Below, in pieces: positions 48,530-48,989 of a stretch of DNA of 48,989 nt (position 1 is the first letter of the stretch; each line of letters begins with the position of its first letter). This DNA is from Polycladidibacter hongkongensis. GTDB taxonomy: Bacteria > Pseudomonadota > Alphaproteobacteria > Rhizobiales > Stappiaceae. Made by a program: the position numbers and the translations under genes. The DNA is taken from contig NZ_LLWC01000035.1 in NCBI RefSeq assembly GCF_001561995.1, forward strand, positions 1 through 48,989, written 5' to 3'. A model generated the notes under the pieces. The model was not told the DNA's origin, did no database searches, and was given only the letters and a program-made list of their open reading frames with translations.

Positions 48530-48607
48530 TTATATGCTAGATGCAAGCAGCTCCTCTAGATCGATTTGAACACGTCCTTTCTGACAGAAAGATGTAAATA
48601 TACACAT
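48530..48607 (-). CDS. Possible 25-residue ORF or gene remnant
   Basis: A short frame reads MCIFTSFCQKGRVQIDLEEL and ends LASSI, directly before the terminator at 48490-48514. It has no ribosome-binding site. It may be the 3' end of a lost gene. The AT-rich stretch 48608-48813 shows nothing else. Confidence 0.25.
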   Translation of the reverse strand: MCIFTSFCQKGRVQIDLEELLASSI

Positions 48608-48813
48608 TGCTTATGTATAAAGCGCGTTTTTAGTCATGCAAAATGCAATTTGCTCTATCCCGTTGAGATTTCGTATATTTTAAATCAATAGAATTCAAAT
48701 ATTAACATCTTCTCTACTTCTCACCATCATATTTCTACATCACAATAATTGACAGGCCATGTCATTAAAGCAAATGTACCTAAGGTTGTTTTATTATTTT
48801 TCTAACGAGCATA

Positions 48814-48989
48814 TGTATTGACCCAGTGAATTCCTGCTCATGCTACAGTGAGGAAAATGGTAGCGATGAGTGAGACATTGGAAGACGGTTTCAAGCGTTG
48901 GACAGCGAAGCGCAAATCGGCGCTTGTTATTGAGATCCTGCAGGGCAAGACGACGGTGGCCGAGGCTAGCCGTTCTTACGACCTGTCCC
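48814..48989 (+). mobile_element. Left end of a second IS3-family element, cut by the window edge
   Basis: TGTATTGACCCAGTGAATTC at 48814 looks like the terminal repeat of an IS3-type element and the transposase gene starts 43 bp inside. The rest is outside the window. It is a different group from the element at the left edge. Confidence 0.6.
48857..48989 (+). CDS. IS3-family transposase OrfA, N-terminal part
   Basis: The 44 visible residues (MVAMSETLEDGFKRWTAKRK, then SALVIEILQGKTTVAEASRS, YDLS) are the start of an OrfA-type DNA-binding subunit: a basic stretch and a helix-turn-helix in which KTTVAEASRSYDLS is the recognition part. This type is common in alphaproteobacterial IS3 elements. 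A GTGAGGA ribosome-binding site precedes ATG 48857. Confidence 0.85.
   Translation, partial: MVAMSETLEDGFKRWTAKRKSALVIEILQGKTTVAEASRSYDLS

Overview
The window looks like a large part of a conjugative plasmid from an alphaproteobacterium. RepABC-type replication and partition genes with two matching parS palindromes are confined to that class. The RP4-like relaxase set, the virB T4SS, the many toxin-antitoxin modules and the transposase pieces at both edges all fit a plasmid. A marine Stappiaceae or Rhodobacterales-like host (for example Pseudovibrio) is a guess from the RTX protein style and general similarity only.

Layout. Positions 1-2.9 kb: an IS3-family element runs off the left edge and has cut the 5' part off an RTX calcium-binding repeat gene; a serine recombinase and a leftover IS end follow. 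Positions 2.95-8.4 kb: a four-gene, codirectional, AT-richer operon of patatin-like phospholipase, metallo-beta-lactamase-fold protein, a single-chain E2-E1-JAB protein and a trypsin-like protease. I read this as a ubiquitin-like defence system and it is the most interesting block. Positions 8.4-20.9 kb: an accessory region almost entirely on the minus strand, with a GNAT/RHH toxin-antitoxin pair, a HigBA-like pair, a HicA-like/HTH pair, an Abi_2 protein, an orphan cytosine methyltransferase and many small unknown genes. Several of these genes carry copies of long, hairpin-rich 5' leaders, and three copies contain an identical 76-nt nested hairpin. Positions 21-28 kb: two parS sites, repB and repA, then parDE, a truncated brnT with brnA, and repC. 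repC is thus separated from repAB and lies upstream of it. Positions 28.4-48 kb: an orphan Phd-type antitoxin, an M48 protease, then one long minus-strand transfer operon read as traK-traL-traM-virB2-B3-B4-B5-B6-B7-B8-B9-B10-(cysteine-repeat protein)-virB11-virD4-small ORF-ardC/primase-traJ-traI. Positions 47.7-48.5 kb: an intergenic region with an RP4-like oriT motif, a plausible nic site and an array of phased 10-bp repeats. The right edge enters another IS3-family transposase.

How it works together. RepA/RepB with parS partition the plasmid and RepC starts replication. TraI/TraJ/TraK would act at oriT, VirD4 couples the relaxosome to the VirB channel, and the ArdC-primase protein would be delivered or made early to protect and prime incoming DNA. 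If nic lies where I place it, the plus strand is the transferred strand, the tra genes enter last, and the minus-strand accessory genes are read from the transferred strand as template. That arrangement is what single-stranded-DNA promoters would need, so the repeated hairpin leaders may be such elements. All family assignments come from reading the protein sequences without database searches.
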